Assembly (NCBI GenBank): GCA_018700255.1
Contig: JABISU010000184.1
Coordinates: 1-22,050 of the forward strand
From: Flavobacteriales bacterium
GTDB lineage: Bacteria; Bacteroidota; Bacteroidia; Flavobacteriales; UA16
Direction: 5' to 3'
Length of the DNA: 22,050 nucleotides
The notes beneath the pieces were generated by a model. It was not told where the DNA came from and did not search any database. It saw only the letters and a list, made by a program, of their open reading frames with translations. The position numbers were made by a program, and so were the translations under genes. How positions within the stretch are numbered: the stretch's first letter is position 1; each line of letters begins with the position of its first letter. This document shows positions 8,733-17,448 of this stretch, piece by piece.

Positions 8733-9920
8733 TTATTGAAAAACTCTAACGTAATCAATAGCCATATATACAGGGAATAATGTAGATTCATCTGGATCGC
8801 CAGGCCAATTCCCACCAACAGCAATATTCAAAATGAAGAAAAAATCATTATTAAAAGGATATGATTGACCATTCATCTGTGAAGAATTTATAGTGAAAAA
8901 TTCTACATCATCGAGTAACCAAATTATTTGATTTTCTTGCCAATCGATTGAGAATACATGATACTCATCTGCAAACGTATCTGGAAAAGGAAGTGAAGTA
9001 CCTGTTCCATTTTGTTGATGAACGGAATTATTTGCTCCCCAATGTGCTGTGCCATGAACCCTTCTCGGATTAGATCCTACTAGCTCCATGATGTCAATTT
9101 CTCCGCACGCTGGCCATCCTACATCTTGAAAATTTGAACCTAACATCCAAATAGCTGGCCATAATCCTTGTCCTATAGGAAGGATAGCACGTATATCTAT
9201 TCTACCATAAGTGAAGTTCTGTAGCCCCTGTGATTTAAGTCTGGCTGAAGCATACTGCCCATTTGACATTTCTCTTGCTACTAAAAATAGATTGTCATTT
9301 TGGACATATGAGTTGTCTGAATTCTGAACATAATTTTGCAATTCATTGTTTCCCCATCCAGAGTTCCCTGTTCCTAAATCATAAGTCCAATTCGAAGAGT
9401 TAATATCAGTTCCTTCAAACTCATCAGACCAAACTAATTCCATTCCTTCGTATGATTCTGCTGAAGTATAACCTTCATTATTAATTTCAACATCGGTGTC
9501 ATCATTCATTATTGTGCCTAAGGCTTCTTGAATATTATTCTTAAGGTATCCCTGTGTTGGATTTGTCAGGACTAACTTAAACTGTTCGTCACTTTCAAGA
9601 TATGTATCAACAATTATTGTTACAGAGATAATCTTCTCAACTTCACCTGGGCTAAACACGAGTGTGCCATTACTTGAAATATAATCCTCCCCCTCAATGG
9701 CAGAGATGTCCTCCGTATAATAATCAACGGTTACAACATCGATATTCGGAGTGTCTAACTTTACCGTAAACTCAAAGTCAACATTGCTTTCATTTTCATA
9801 AGCACTTCTATCATTCAGGAATTTTATTTCTGAATTAAATGGTTCCGTTCCGGAATCTCCACAACTCTCACAACCTGATATTAGGAGTATCGTAGCAATA
9901 TAAAAAGCAATGTTCTTCAT
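8733..9920 (-). CDS. GH16 beta-1,3-glucanase lipoprotein with Calx-beta domain
   Basis: 395 residues, last gene of the susCD operon, starting 18 bp after the PKD gene. A type II signal peptide with lipobox ISGC gives Cys17 as the lipidated residue. Residues about 30-141 form a Calx-beta domain (EGEDYISSNGTLVFSPGE, SDEQFKLVL, GTIMNDD), likely a Ca-binding spacer. Residues about 158-395 are a GH16 laminarinase domain (LVWSDEFEG, WGNNELQNY, GQGLWPAIWMLGSN, VRVFQ) with intact catalytic motif EIDIME: Glu274 nucleophile, Asp276, Glu279 acid/base. Family role: endo-hydrolysis of beta-1,3-glucan such as laminarin. Being an operonic lipoprotein it is probably displayed on the outer membrane next to SusCD. 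Lichenan or mixed-linkage glucan is an alternative substrate. Confidence 0.94.
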   Translation of the reverse strand: MKNIAFYIATILLISGCESCGDSGTEPFNSEIKFLNDRSAYENESNVDFEFTVKLDTPNIDVVTVDYYTEDISAIEGEDYISSNGTLVFSPGEVEKIISVTIIVDTYLESDEQFKLVLTNPTQGYLKNNIQEALGTIMNDDTDVEINNEGYTSAESYEGMELVWSDEFEGTDINSSNWTYDLGTGNSGWGNNELQNYVQNSDNSYVQNDNLFLVAREMSNGQYASARLKSQGLQNFTYGRIDIRAILPIGQGLWPAIWMLGSNFQDVGWPACGEIDIMELVGSNPRRVHGTAHWGANNSVHQQNGTGTSLPFPDTFADEYHVFSIDWQENQIIWLLDDVEFFTINSSQMNGQSYPFNNDFFFILNIAVGGNWPGDPDESTLFPVYMAIDYVRVFQ

Positions 9921-9938
9921 AGAATTACAGACAAATAT

Positions 9939-10763
9939 TTATTGTGCTACAAAAATATAGGTAAAGAAACCCTCTGCTTGTGTACAATCACCATTACGTT
10001 GAGTTGAGTGTAAAACTAGTCTTGTCTCGGTTAGTTCAACAATATCATATGCAGGGCCCGAATCCCATGTTCCGATAAACCAACAGAATTCATCAACCGT
10101 TGGGATTATTATTTGATTTTCCCCACTAGTTCCAGTTCCTTCAGTGAATTGATATGTAAGTTCAGGTACTGTTAATTCATTTACGACATAGCCTTCATAT
10201 GGGTTAATAGTTCCTCCATTATTGTTATAAATAAACCCTCCATCAAATGTGAATTGATAAGAATCATCATATTGTTCATCTACTAAGCCTCCTTGAGGTG
10301 AGCTGTACCAAGAAGTAGAGTATGGATCTGGTCCTACACCAATCGCACCAATTTCAGATGAAAATATCCATGTCTTTTGATTATCACAACCGGTTAGTAA
10401 TGCCATATCATCTTCACAGGGTAATTCTAAGGTCTGTGCAATTGAAACAGTTTGTGAAGATTGTGCCATTCCTCCAGCGTTATGTACAGTATAAGTCACA
10501 TCATATTCCCCTGCTTGAGGATAAAACGCGGTATCAGATTCAAGCACTGAGGTAAGTCCATTTCCAAATTCCCAAAGATGAAGAAATGAATCTTCAGAGG
10601 CTAACCCAGTTAAGGCTACTCTGTTAGAATCATTCTCAAGGTAACTCCATGAAAATGTTGCACTTGGTCCTTCAGGCAATTCTATCCCATCATCTTCTCG
10701 AGGGGTACAAGCAGAAATTAATACAACGATAGAAAAAATAATGGTATTATTGAACTTATTCAT
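9939..10763 (-). CDS. PKD-domain lipoprotein in the SusE position (surface glycan-binding candidate)
   Basis: 274 residues. Lipobox LISAC puts the lipidated Cys at 19. A PKD-type domain covers about 32-110 (HLWEFGNG, AGEYDVTYTVHNAGG); the C-terminal part (about 115-274) starts with a Cys pair (PCEDD ... TGCDNQKTWIF) and is rich in Trp and Tyr (DPYSTSWYSSP, CWFIGTWDSGPAYD), resembling the lipocalin-like beta-barrel that follows SusD in many Bacteroidota PULs. No catalytic motif is visible. It begins 1 bp after the SusD stop, so translation is coupled. Role inferred: surface glycan-binding protein helping SusD present beta-glucan to the SusC transporter. Confidence 0.87.
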   Translation of the reverse strand: MNKFNNTIIFSIVVLISACTPREDDGIELPEGPSATFSWSYLENDSNRVALTGLASEDSFLHLWEFGNGLTSVLESDTAFYPQAGEYDVTYTVHNAGGMAQSSQTVSIAQTLELPCEDDMALLTGCDNQKTWIFSSEIGAIGVGPDPYSTSWYSSPQGGLVDEQYDDSYQFTFDGGFIYNNNGGTINPYEGYVVNELTVPELTYQFTEGTGTSGENQIIIPTVDEFCWFIGTWDSGPAYDIVELTETRLVLHSTQRNGDCTQAEGFFTYIFVAQ

Positions 10764-10764
10764 T

Positions 10765-12285
10765 TTAGTAACCTGGATTTTGAATTAATAATCCTCCTGA
10801 CAAAGAAATTTCAGCTAAAGGAATTGGATATAACTCATGAGTACCTGATATAAAGCCTTTATCACTAAGAAGTTGTTGGCCTCGGTTTTGACGAACAATA
10901 TCGAAAAAGCGATGTCCCTCAAGACTTAATTCTACACGACGTTCATGATATATAGCATCTAGAAGATAAGGTCCTCCTGCAGTAACTTCTGGGAGAATAT
11001 TTAAATCACCTCCTCTTGCCCTCGATCTTACTTCATTAATCATTTCAAGTGCAATTGCTTGTTGACCCATATGATATGCCGCCTCTGCTCTTAGAAGTAG
11101 AACATCAGCATATCTAATAACTCTATCATTTGTTAATCCATTTGGATTAGGATCTCCTAAAGCCGCTCCTTCCTCTGCGGCAGTATTGAAATATTTTTTA
11201 CAGTAGTATAAGTGTGGCATTCCTGCAGCTTCTAGTGTAAACGTGCCACGATCACCCATCTCATCTCCAACTTGAAATACAGATGCATTAAGTCTTGGAT
11301 CACCTTCTTCAAATTCATCAACTAAATCTTGTGTTGGTATATTAAATCCATACCCACCAAATTGACCTCTGGCTCTTTGAAATACATTAGTAAAGGTACC
11401 CTCCAATTGATTACCCCAATTGCCTCCTGAACCACTCATATATTGTATTTCCCAAATAGATCCTGATCCATTTTCACCTGAAGTTGTGAAAATATTTGCG
11501 TAATTCATATCTAAAAAATACTCTCCAGAATTATAAATTTCATTAGCGACATCCATTGCAACATCCCACTTCTTTTGATATACATATGATTTTAATAAAA
11601 GACTTGCTGCGGCTCCCCAATTAGCTCTTCCAGTTTCGCTTAATGGCCTCTCACTTCTTCTTGGTAAGCTTAACATTGCTTGAGATAAATCCTCTTCAAT
11701 AAAAGACCAGGTTTGTTCTTCTGTAGATCTTTCTTGTTGATATTCACTAGGAGCAAGCACCTCCTCAATTATTGGTACACCCCCGAACATTGTTGCAAGA
11801 TTAAAATACCAGTAGGATCTAATAAACCTTATCTCCCCTATTAACATATCCTTGACATCATTATCCATATCAATTCCTGGAATGTTCTCAAGAGCTATGT
11901 TACAGTATGCAATTCCTTTGTAAGCAGTTTGCCACTCACCTAAAACTAGTTTACTATCACTTGTTCCCTGGAAGGATTCAAATTTAAATAAGTCTGGTTC
12001 ATCCCCATCTCCAGAACCTCCTTTGTCAGTATCATCAGAAACAACGTCACCAAAGTACCATCTAAAATGAGGTGCTAATCCACCTAAGCCTTGAATAGGA
12101 GTAACTTCTTGTTGAAGATTATTATAACAAGCTATTGTTGCAGCTATTGCATCATCTTCATTTTGATAAAAATTAGCTTCTGTAGATCCTACTAATGGAT
12201 CTATCTCAAGAAAGTCCTTTTTACAAGAAACTAAAGATATTATAAGTACGAATACAATACTGTTATATGTAATTATTTGTTTCAT
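10765..12285 (-). CDS. susD: SusD/RagB-family outer-membrane glycan-binding lipoprotein
   Basis: I chose the ATG at 12285, giving 506 residues; a TTG at 12294, abutting the SusC stop, would add three residues but is a less likely start. Signal peptide II with lipobox LVSC (Cys21), then FLEIDP typical of SusD N-termini. The body has the tetratricopeptide-like helical frame of the family (EANFYQNEDDAIAATIACY, EIRFIRSYWYFNLATMFGGVP, DRVIRYADVLLLRAEAAY, INEVRSRAR, ERRVELSLEGHRFFDIVR) and ends at a typical C-terminus (YPIPLAEIS...NPGY). Family role: lid of the SusC barrel that binds oligosaccharide at the surface. It lies between SusC and the PKD lipoprotein. Confidence 0.97.
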   Translation of the reverse strand: MKQIITYNSIVFVLIISLVSCKKDFLEIDPLVGSTEANFYQNEDDAIAATIACYNNLQQEVTPIQGLGGLAPHFRWYFGDVVSDDTDKGGSGDGDEPDLFKFESFQGTSDSKLVLGEWQTAYKGIAYCNIALENIPGIDMDNDVKDMLIGEIRFIRSYWYFNLATMFGGVPIIEEVLAPSEYQQERSTEEQTWSFIEEDLSQAMLSLPRRSERPLSETGRANWGAAASLLLKSYVYQKKWDVAMDVANEIYNSGEYFLDMNYANIFTTSGENGSGSIWEIQYMSGSGGNWGNQLEGTFTNVFQRARGQFGGYGFNIPTQDLVDEFEEGDPRLNASVFQVGDEMGDRGTFTLEAAGMPHLYYCKKYFNTAAEEGAALGDPNPNGLTNDRVIRYADVLLLRAEAAYHMGQQAIALEMINEVRSRARGGDLNILPEVTAGGPYLLDAIYHERRVELSLEGHRFFDIVRQNRGQQLLSDKGFISGTHELYPIPLAEISLSGGLLIQNPGY

Positions 12286-12294
12286 GTTGCTCAA

Positions 12295-15200
12295 TTAAAA
12301 TATCACATTTAGTCCACCCATAAATATTCTTGGAGAAGGGTAAAAGCCTCTATCGATTGCTATTTCCAATGTTCCTCTTGAACCAATTTCTGGGTCTAAT
12401 CCTGAATAATTAGTGAAGGTTAATAGATTCTGTGCTGAAATGTATAATCTTAAACTAGACGATCCCAATTTCTTTGATGTTGTATTGTCGAGAGTATAAC
12501 CTAATTGTAAATTTTTAATCCTGAAATAAGATCCATCTTCTACAAAACGATCAGAGACTCTATTGTTTTGATTAGGGTCCGAATGAGATATCCTTGGGTA
12601 CTCATTTGTAGATCCTTCACCTGTCCATCTCTCAAGTGCTGAAATTGGTAAATTAGTTGTGTTTAGATCATATCTGAAAATCCCATTATATATATCGTTT
12701 CCTTGAGATCCTTGAAGGAAAACGCTTAAATCAAACGATTTATATTTTACTTCACAATTCATGGCATATGTGAAATCTGGGTGGGGATTTCCAATCATCA
12801 CTTTATCTTCTCCATTAATGTTGCCATCTTCATTTTGATCAACAAAAACAACATCACCAGCTTGTGCATTAGGTAGAGAAGTATTTGCTTCAGCTTCTTC
12901 ATTAGTTTGGAAAATACCAGCCGTTTCATATCCATAGAAATATGCTATAGGCATACCGATCTCAGTGTATGAAACAAAATCACCGGCTCCAAAAACATTT
13001 CCACTTGAAATAGGTTGTCCTCCCTCTCCTAATCCTGTGACTTCATTTTTAATAAATGAAATATTTCCTCCTATACTATAGGTTACAAGATTGTCAAAAT
13101 TTTTGTAACCAAGAGCTAGCTCAACACCAGAGTTTTTTGCAGATGCCACATTTGTTGCTGATGGGTTGAATCCAACTACTCCAGGTACTGGCACTATTGC
13201 TAACATATCATTTGTGTTCTTGACAAAATAATCAAAAACCATATTTACCTTGCCTTGAATAAGATCAATATCAAATCCCACATTGGTCTGCTCTACAGTT
13301 TCCCATTTCAAATCAGGATTTGAAGTATTAATAGGACCGGCTCCGTTAGAAATTTGCTGATCTGTCCCGAAAGTATAGTTCAGACCATTATAAATAATAG
13401 AAGTATAATCAAAATTTCCAATACCATCAGCATTACCATTTCTACCCCAACTGCCTCTGAGTTTAATAAATTCAATCCAATCTTTTTCAATAACCCAAGG
13501 CAACTCAGTCAAGTTAAATGCTGCAGAAAAAGAAGGGAAAATTCCGTATCTATTATTTTCACCAAATTTAGATGAGCCATCTCGACGAACAGTGCCAGAG
13601 AAAGACCATTGATCACCTAATTCATAATTTGCCCTTATGAAAGTTGATAAAAAAGCAGACTGACTTATTCCACCGCTAGATTGTGGTGCTTGTTCTGCAG
13701 AATTAATACTGTTATTCAAAAATGCTTGGTCTGGGTCATTTGTAGCTAAGCTATCTCTAACTCCTACAAGATTTGAGTATTCATTATATAATGCTGAATA
13801 ACCTGCTATAACACCAATCTTATCACCATTTTTCAAATCCTGATTAAAAGTTAACAGATTTTCCCATTGCCAATTAGTGTATTTGTTTTCAACCTGAATT
13901 AAAACATTTGTTTCTCTCCATTCATATGCAGGTCTATTTGGATCATTCGAGCCAATACCTAGATCAAATGTTGGCATAAATATCTTCTGAGACCCAAGCG
14001 ATAAGTCAGTTGAGAAAGTTGATTTATAAGAGAAATTTTGAAAAAAATCATATTCAGCAAATGCACTACCAACAAATCTATTTGTAGTCCAATTGTCAAA
14101 TGTATTCGCAATTTGATTTGCAGGATTAGCTATATCTGAATCAATGAACTCAGAGTATGCAAAAGAGCCGTCAGGACGAGTTGCAACAGTGACAGGGTCC
14201 ATATTCAATGCTCTCACTACAGGAGTAGAAAACTCATTGTTTTCACCCAAAGCATTACGGCTAAGATTAGTGAAGTTAATATTCTGTCCCATTCTGAATT
14301 TATCTGAGCCATCTTGAGTTGAAGATACCCTAAACGTATATCTTTCAAACTGACTTTTCTCTCCTCCAATAATTCCATCTTGAACAAAGTAACTACCACC
14401 AACAGCAGTTGAGCTTGATTCAGTACCACTAGTAAAACTAAAGGTATGACTCATCATTGGAGCTCTTTCAAAAATCTCTTTTTGCCAATGAGTGCCTTCT
14501 CCTAATTCTGCAGGAGAAAGTAAATCAGAATATGGTGCGTAGCCTGCAGCAGATCTACTCTCGTTCATTAAGATTGCATACTCTTCCGCATTAAGTAAAG
14601 ACATATATTTCCATGGCTCTTGCATTCCATAATACGTATCGTATTTAATTTGAGCTTTTTGATTTTTCCTGCCCTTCTTCGTTGTTACTAGAATAACCCC
14701 ATTTCCTCCTCTAGCACCATATATAGCTGCAGATGCCGCATCTTTTAAAACTGATATAGATTCAATATCAGAAGCATTTAGATAATCAATCCCAAAACTT
14801 GGTATACCATCAACTACAAATAATGGTTCAGAATTATTCAGTGAACCAGTCCCTCTAATTCTTATAGATTGAGTACTTCCAGGCTGTCCAGAATTTTGAG
14901 AAACTTGAACACCAGAGGTTCTTCCTTGAAGAGCTTGTTCTGTTCTGAGTACAGGTAAAGATGTGATTTCTTTAGTGTCAATCGTTGAAACTGCTCCAGA
15001 AATTTTACTTCTTTCCTGATTGCCATATCCCATAACCACAGCCTCTTGTAGTCCAGCAACATCAAGTTTAAGGTTAATATTGACAACCCTAGATTCTGTA
15101 GTAGCCCCCTCTTCTATCGCAATCTCCTGTTTAATATATCCAATAGATGAAAATACAATAACTGTAGGTGTTGAAGAAGTAATCAAAGTGTAATTACCAT

Positions 15201-15369
15201 TGGAATCTGTAAAAACACCGTTATAAGTGTTCTTTTCTAAAACAGTTACTCCGGGTAAACTTTCTCCACTATTTATATCTTTAATGACTCCAGATATCGT
15301 AACATTTTGTCCAATAATCTGTGATGAAAAACTGAACAGGAATAAAGCAATAGTTAATTTATTAATCAT
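12295..15369 (-). CDS. susC: SusC/RagA-family TonB-linked outer-membrane transporter
   Basis: 1024 residues, a normal length for SusC. Signal peptide 1-20 (ends SQIIGQ); CarbopepD-regulatory-like domain (about 22-105, ISGVIKDINSGESLPGVTV); TonB-dependent plug (about 115-230, GRTSGVQVSQNSGQPGSTQ, IRIRGTGSLNNSEPLFVVDG, SVLKDAASAAIYGARGGNG); then the 22-strand beta-barrel ending in GGLNVIF with a terminal aromatic residue as needed for barrel assembly. Signature RYGIFPSFSAAF and RIKNLQLGYTL segments are present. There is no STN domain, so no sign of anti-sigma signalling. Role: TonB-powered import of oligosaccharides captured by SusD. The start codon is 10 bp after the stop of the upstream modular binding protein, so both are in one operon. 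Confidence 0.97.
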   Translation of the reverse strand: MINKLTIALFLFSFSSQIIGQNVTISGVIKDINSGESLPGVTVLEKNTYNGVFTDSNGNYTLITSSTPTVIVFSSIGYIKQEIAIEEGATTESRVVNINLKLDVAGLQEAVVMGYGNQERSKISGAVSTIDTKEITSLPVLRTEQALQGRTSGVQVSQNSGQPGSTQSIRIRGTGSLNNSEPLFVVDGIPSFGIDYLNASDIESISVLKDAASAAIYGARGGNGVILVTTKKGRKNQKAQIKYDTYYGMQEPWKYMSLLNAEEYAILMNESRSAAGYAPYSDLLSPAELGEGTHWQKEIFERAPMMSHTFSFTSGTESSSTAVGGSYFVQDGIIGGEKSQFERYTFRVSSTQDGSDKFRMGQNINFTNLSRNALGENNEFSTPVVRALNMDPVTVATRPDGSFAYSEFIDSDIANPANQIANTFDNWTTNRFVGSAFAEYDFFQNFSYKSTFSTDLSLGSQKIFMPTFDLGIGSNDPNRPAYEWRETNVLIQVENKYTNWQWENLLTFNQDLKNGDKIGVIAGYSALYNEYSNLVGVRDSLATNDPDQAFLNNSINSAEQAPQSSGGISQSAFLSTFIRANYELGDQWSFSGTVRRDGSSKFGENNRYGIFPSFSAAFNLTELPWVIEKDWIEFIKLRGSWGRNGNADGIGNFDYTSIIYNGLNYTFGTDQQISNGAGPINTSNPDLKWETVEQTNVGFDIDLIQGKVNMVFDYFVKNTNDMLAIVPVPGVVGFNPSATNVASAKNSGVELALGYKNFDNLVTYSIGGNISFIKNEVTGLGEGGQPISSGNVFGAGDFVSYTEIGMPIAYFYGYETAGIFQTNEEAEANTSLPNAQAGDVVFVDQNEDGNINGEDKVMIGNPHPDFTYAMNCEVKYKSFDLSVFLQGSQGNDIYNGIFRYDLNTTNLPISALERWTGEGSTNEYPRISHSDPNQNNRVSDRFVEDGSYFRIKNLQLGYTLDNTTSKKLGSSSLRLYISAQNLLTFTNYSGLDPEIGSRGTLEIAIDRGFYPSPRIFMGGLNVIF

Positions 15370-15379
15370 TTTACTTGAA

Positions 15380-17281
15380 TCATTTAGACTTGATAAGTCG
15401 AACGGAAGTTGATTGAATCTCTGTAATTACACTTAGTATGTATAATCCGGCATCGTATGATCTCATATCAATCATTTCCTTCTCAGCAGATCCGATTATC
15501 TCTTTATTTAGAATAAGTTTTCCAGCTATATCATAAATTCTCATTACTTTATTTAACTGATTGTTGTTATTGAAAATTATTGAAGTAAAGTCTGGAGTAA
15601 CAGTTGGATATATGCTGAAAATAGGGCTGTGTGCTCCCTCTATTATATTCTCAACCTCACACTCACTACACGTATTAAAGCATACAGTGCTTACTTGAAC
15701 TTCCGTGACATTCGCCTCTAATTCGATGACTCTATTCGTGAATCCGTCAGTAGTTAATGTACACATAGAATCTTCAATTGGATCAAGATTTTCCGTACCA
15801 TCCCATCCTCCGTTATTAAACTTATACTCATGTATACCTGGTTCGAGATCTAGAATTACTTCATATACACTATCTCCATCATCGTCAGTCATTTCAACAG
15901 AACTTCCATCCCATCCATCGATACTAGCTCCTGTAATGTATAAAGGTCCTAGAATAGATTCTTGACTCATGTCTACACTAAATGAAACCGAAATGTCATC
16001 TTTAACAGGATCTGTATTACAAGCATCACAAGTGTTAAAGCAAACAACTTCAAGAATTAATTCATCGCTTGATGTTAATTCCAAAACTCGGTTAACGTAA
16101 ACAACATCTCCATCTACTGTAGTAATAGTACATGCTCCATCTTCCTCAGTGTCAAGCGACTCAGTGCCATCCCATCCTCCATTATTGAACTTATATTCGT
16201 GTGACCCTAAACTTAAATCTGTTGTATAAGTATAGATTCCGTCTCCATCCGAATCATCCATAGTTTCACAGGTACCACACCAACCGTCGATATTTTGTCC
16301 TGTTATGTATATTGGTCCAGCTATTGTTTCTTGCGACATATCAACTTGAAACGTTACACTAGCTGAATTAGCGCATTCTCCCAAAATATATGATATTACA
16401 CCACCTTCATTCACAGCAAAACATGCATTCGTATATGTTACTCCATCACAACCACATACATAATTTATATCAGTAGGACAATCAAAGTCAGGATTTATCA
16501 ATGACTCATCAACACAGCCTGAACCGCTGCAATCATCACATGAATTGTAACATACTGTGTCAAGAATAATATCTTCCGTTCCAATCTCAATGTAACGATT
16601 TGTAAATGTTCCCGAAGTAAGAGTGCATGCTGCATCCTCTTCAGAATCAAAAACCTCTTCGAGTCCATTCCATCCTCCATTTGTAAACTTATATTCTACT
16701 CCGCCTGGGGGTAGAGCGAGAGTTACTTCATACACTCCATCTCCATCGATGTCAGTAAGTGGAGTACAGCTACCACACCAACCATCAATCACTTGTCCTG
16801 TAATATAAACTTCATTAACAACTGGTTGATCATTCATATTAACTGAAAAAGTAACATTCACGTCAGTTAGTGCATCACAACTACCGTCATTAGAACATTG
16901 ACCAAAACAAGTGTTAATTGTCATATCACTCATAACTGGATCAAGAAAGCGGTCGTTATAATTTAAAGGGTCACCACAAGGGAGGCCTGCAAGATTTTCT
17001 TTACATCCCCAAGTAGGACAAATTCCATTTGTAAAAGTATAATAGGTTGAATATCCTTCTGGAAGTGTTACGGTTATAGACCATACATCATCTCCATCAG
17101 AATCACTCATAACATTCTCACCAGGATCACCAAAACCTTCAGCACCACCACCTGCTAGACAAACTCCCTGATCGGATGTCGTAGCCGAAGCCATATTTAC
17201 GGTGAAAGTCACATCGTAAGTGGTTTGAGAAGAAACTGTAAGCTGTATAAAGAAGAGAGAAAAATAGATAAGATGTCTCAT
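15380..17281 (-). CDS. T9SS-secreted protein with four starch-binding-like E-set modules and a Kazal-like domain
   Basis: 633 residues, first gene of the susCD operon. Signal peptide 1-19; module 1 (22-136, FTVNM, MSDSDGDDVWSI, CFGQCSNDGSC); module 2 (141-252); Kazal-like Cys-rich domain (256-303, VCGCDGVTYTNAC); modules 3 (307-422) and 4 (430-541); T9SS C-terminal domain (552-633, YDIAGKLILNKEI, YDAGLYIL). Modules 2-4 share VTFSVDM, (I/V)YITG..IDGW, DxDGDxVYEV, EYKFNNGGWDG and a Cys-x3-Cys-x2-Cys end. The strand pattern resembles CBM20/CBM48-type immunoglobulin folds, with repeated Trp residues suited to glycan stacking. Role inferred: multivalent glucan binding on the cell surface. Encoding it ahead of susC is unusual, since binding proteins usually follow susD. 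Modules of the same kind occur in both edge proteins. The functional assignment is by pattern only. Confidence 0.85.
   Translation of the reverse strand: MRHLIYFSLFFIQLTVSSQTTYDVTFTVNMASATTSDQGVCLAGGGAEGFGDPGENVMSDSDGDDVWSITVTLPEGYSTYYTFTNGICPTWGCKENLAGLPCGDPLNYNDRFLDPVMSDMTINTCFGQCSNDGSCDALTDVNVTFSVNMNDQPVVNEVYITGQVIDGWCGSCTPLTDIDGDGVYEVTLALPPGGVEYKFTNGGWNGLEEVFDSEEDAACTLTSGTFTNRYIEIGTEDIILDTVCYNSCDDCSGSGCVDESLINPDFDCPTDINYVCGCDGVTYTNACFAVNEGGVISYILGECANSASVTFQVDMSQETIAGPIYITGQNIDGWCGTCETMDDSDGDGIYTYTTDLSLGSHEYKFNNGGWDGTESLDTEEDGACTITTVDGDVVYVNRVLELTSSDELILEVVCFNTCDACNTDPVKDDISVSFSVDMSQESILGPLYITGASIDGWDGSSVEMTDDDGDSVYEVILDLEPGIHEYKFNNGGWDGTENLDPIEDSMCTLTTDGFTNRVIELEANVTEVQVSTVCFNTCSECEVENIIEGAHSPIFSIYPTVTPDFTSIIFNNNNQLNKVMRIYDIAGKLILNKEIIGSAEKEMIDMRSYDAGLYILSVITEIQSTSVRLIKSK
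16370..16516 (-). other. Kazal-like domain inside the modular binding protein
   Basis: Residues about 256-303 have the spacing CVDESLINPDFDCP ... VCGCDGVTYTNAC ... LGEC, the core Y-x-P/V-VCGCDGVTYxNxC pattern of Kazal-type serine protease inhibitors, lying between modules 2 and 3. In bacteria such domains may block proteases or act only as a disulfide-stabilised spacer; the sequence cannot decide. Confidence 0.7.
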
Positions 17282-17346
17282 GATGATTGAAATTTATTGT
17301 TATAATCCAACAATTTAATAATAGATGCTAAATATACAATTAAGTT

Positions 17347-17365
17347 TATTGTAAAATGTACAAGA
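17347..17365. promoter_or_regulatory. Operator-like inverted repeat upstream of the susCD operon
   Basis: TATTGTA-aaatg-TACAAGA, identical to the site at 2175-2193 in all but one base (six of seven arm positions pair). Its centre is 75 bp from the ATG at 17281. Between it and the gene is TATATTTA (17336-17329 on the minus strand), one base from the TAnnTTTG -7 element. The 13 bases ATTGAAATTTATT just upstream of the start codon are shared with the left-edge gene. Confidence 0.6.
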
Positions 17366-17386
17366 AGTCTATTTTCTCATGAAATA

Positions 17387-17402
17387 TTATAGTAAACTAT
17401 AA
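17387..17402. promoter_or_regulatory. Second palindrome upstream of the susCD operon, variant spacing
   Basis: TTATAGT-AA-ACTATAA is a perfect 7+2+7 palindrome containing the TATAGTA half-site seen at 5375 and 19136, but not the 5-base spacer. It may be a degenerate second copy of the operator, centred about 39 bp from the first, or unrelated. Confidence 0.3.
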
Positions 17403-17448
17403 ATCTTCTCGAATCGAAATTTATTCGGTGATTAACAAAGAGAATTTG

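Noticed and set aside
12286..12294. TTG start for SusD abutting the SusC stop
   Set aside because: The ATG at 12285 gives a standard lipoprotein signal peptide; the TTG adds only three residues.
17410..17427. CGAAT...ATTCG hairpin after the dockerin-tailed GH16 gene
   Set aside because: Short stem, AT-rich loop and no T tract; not distinguishable from chance.
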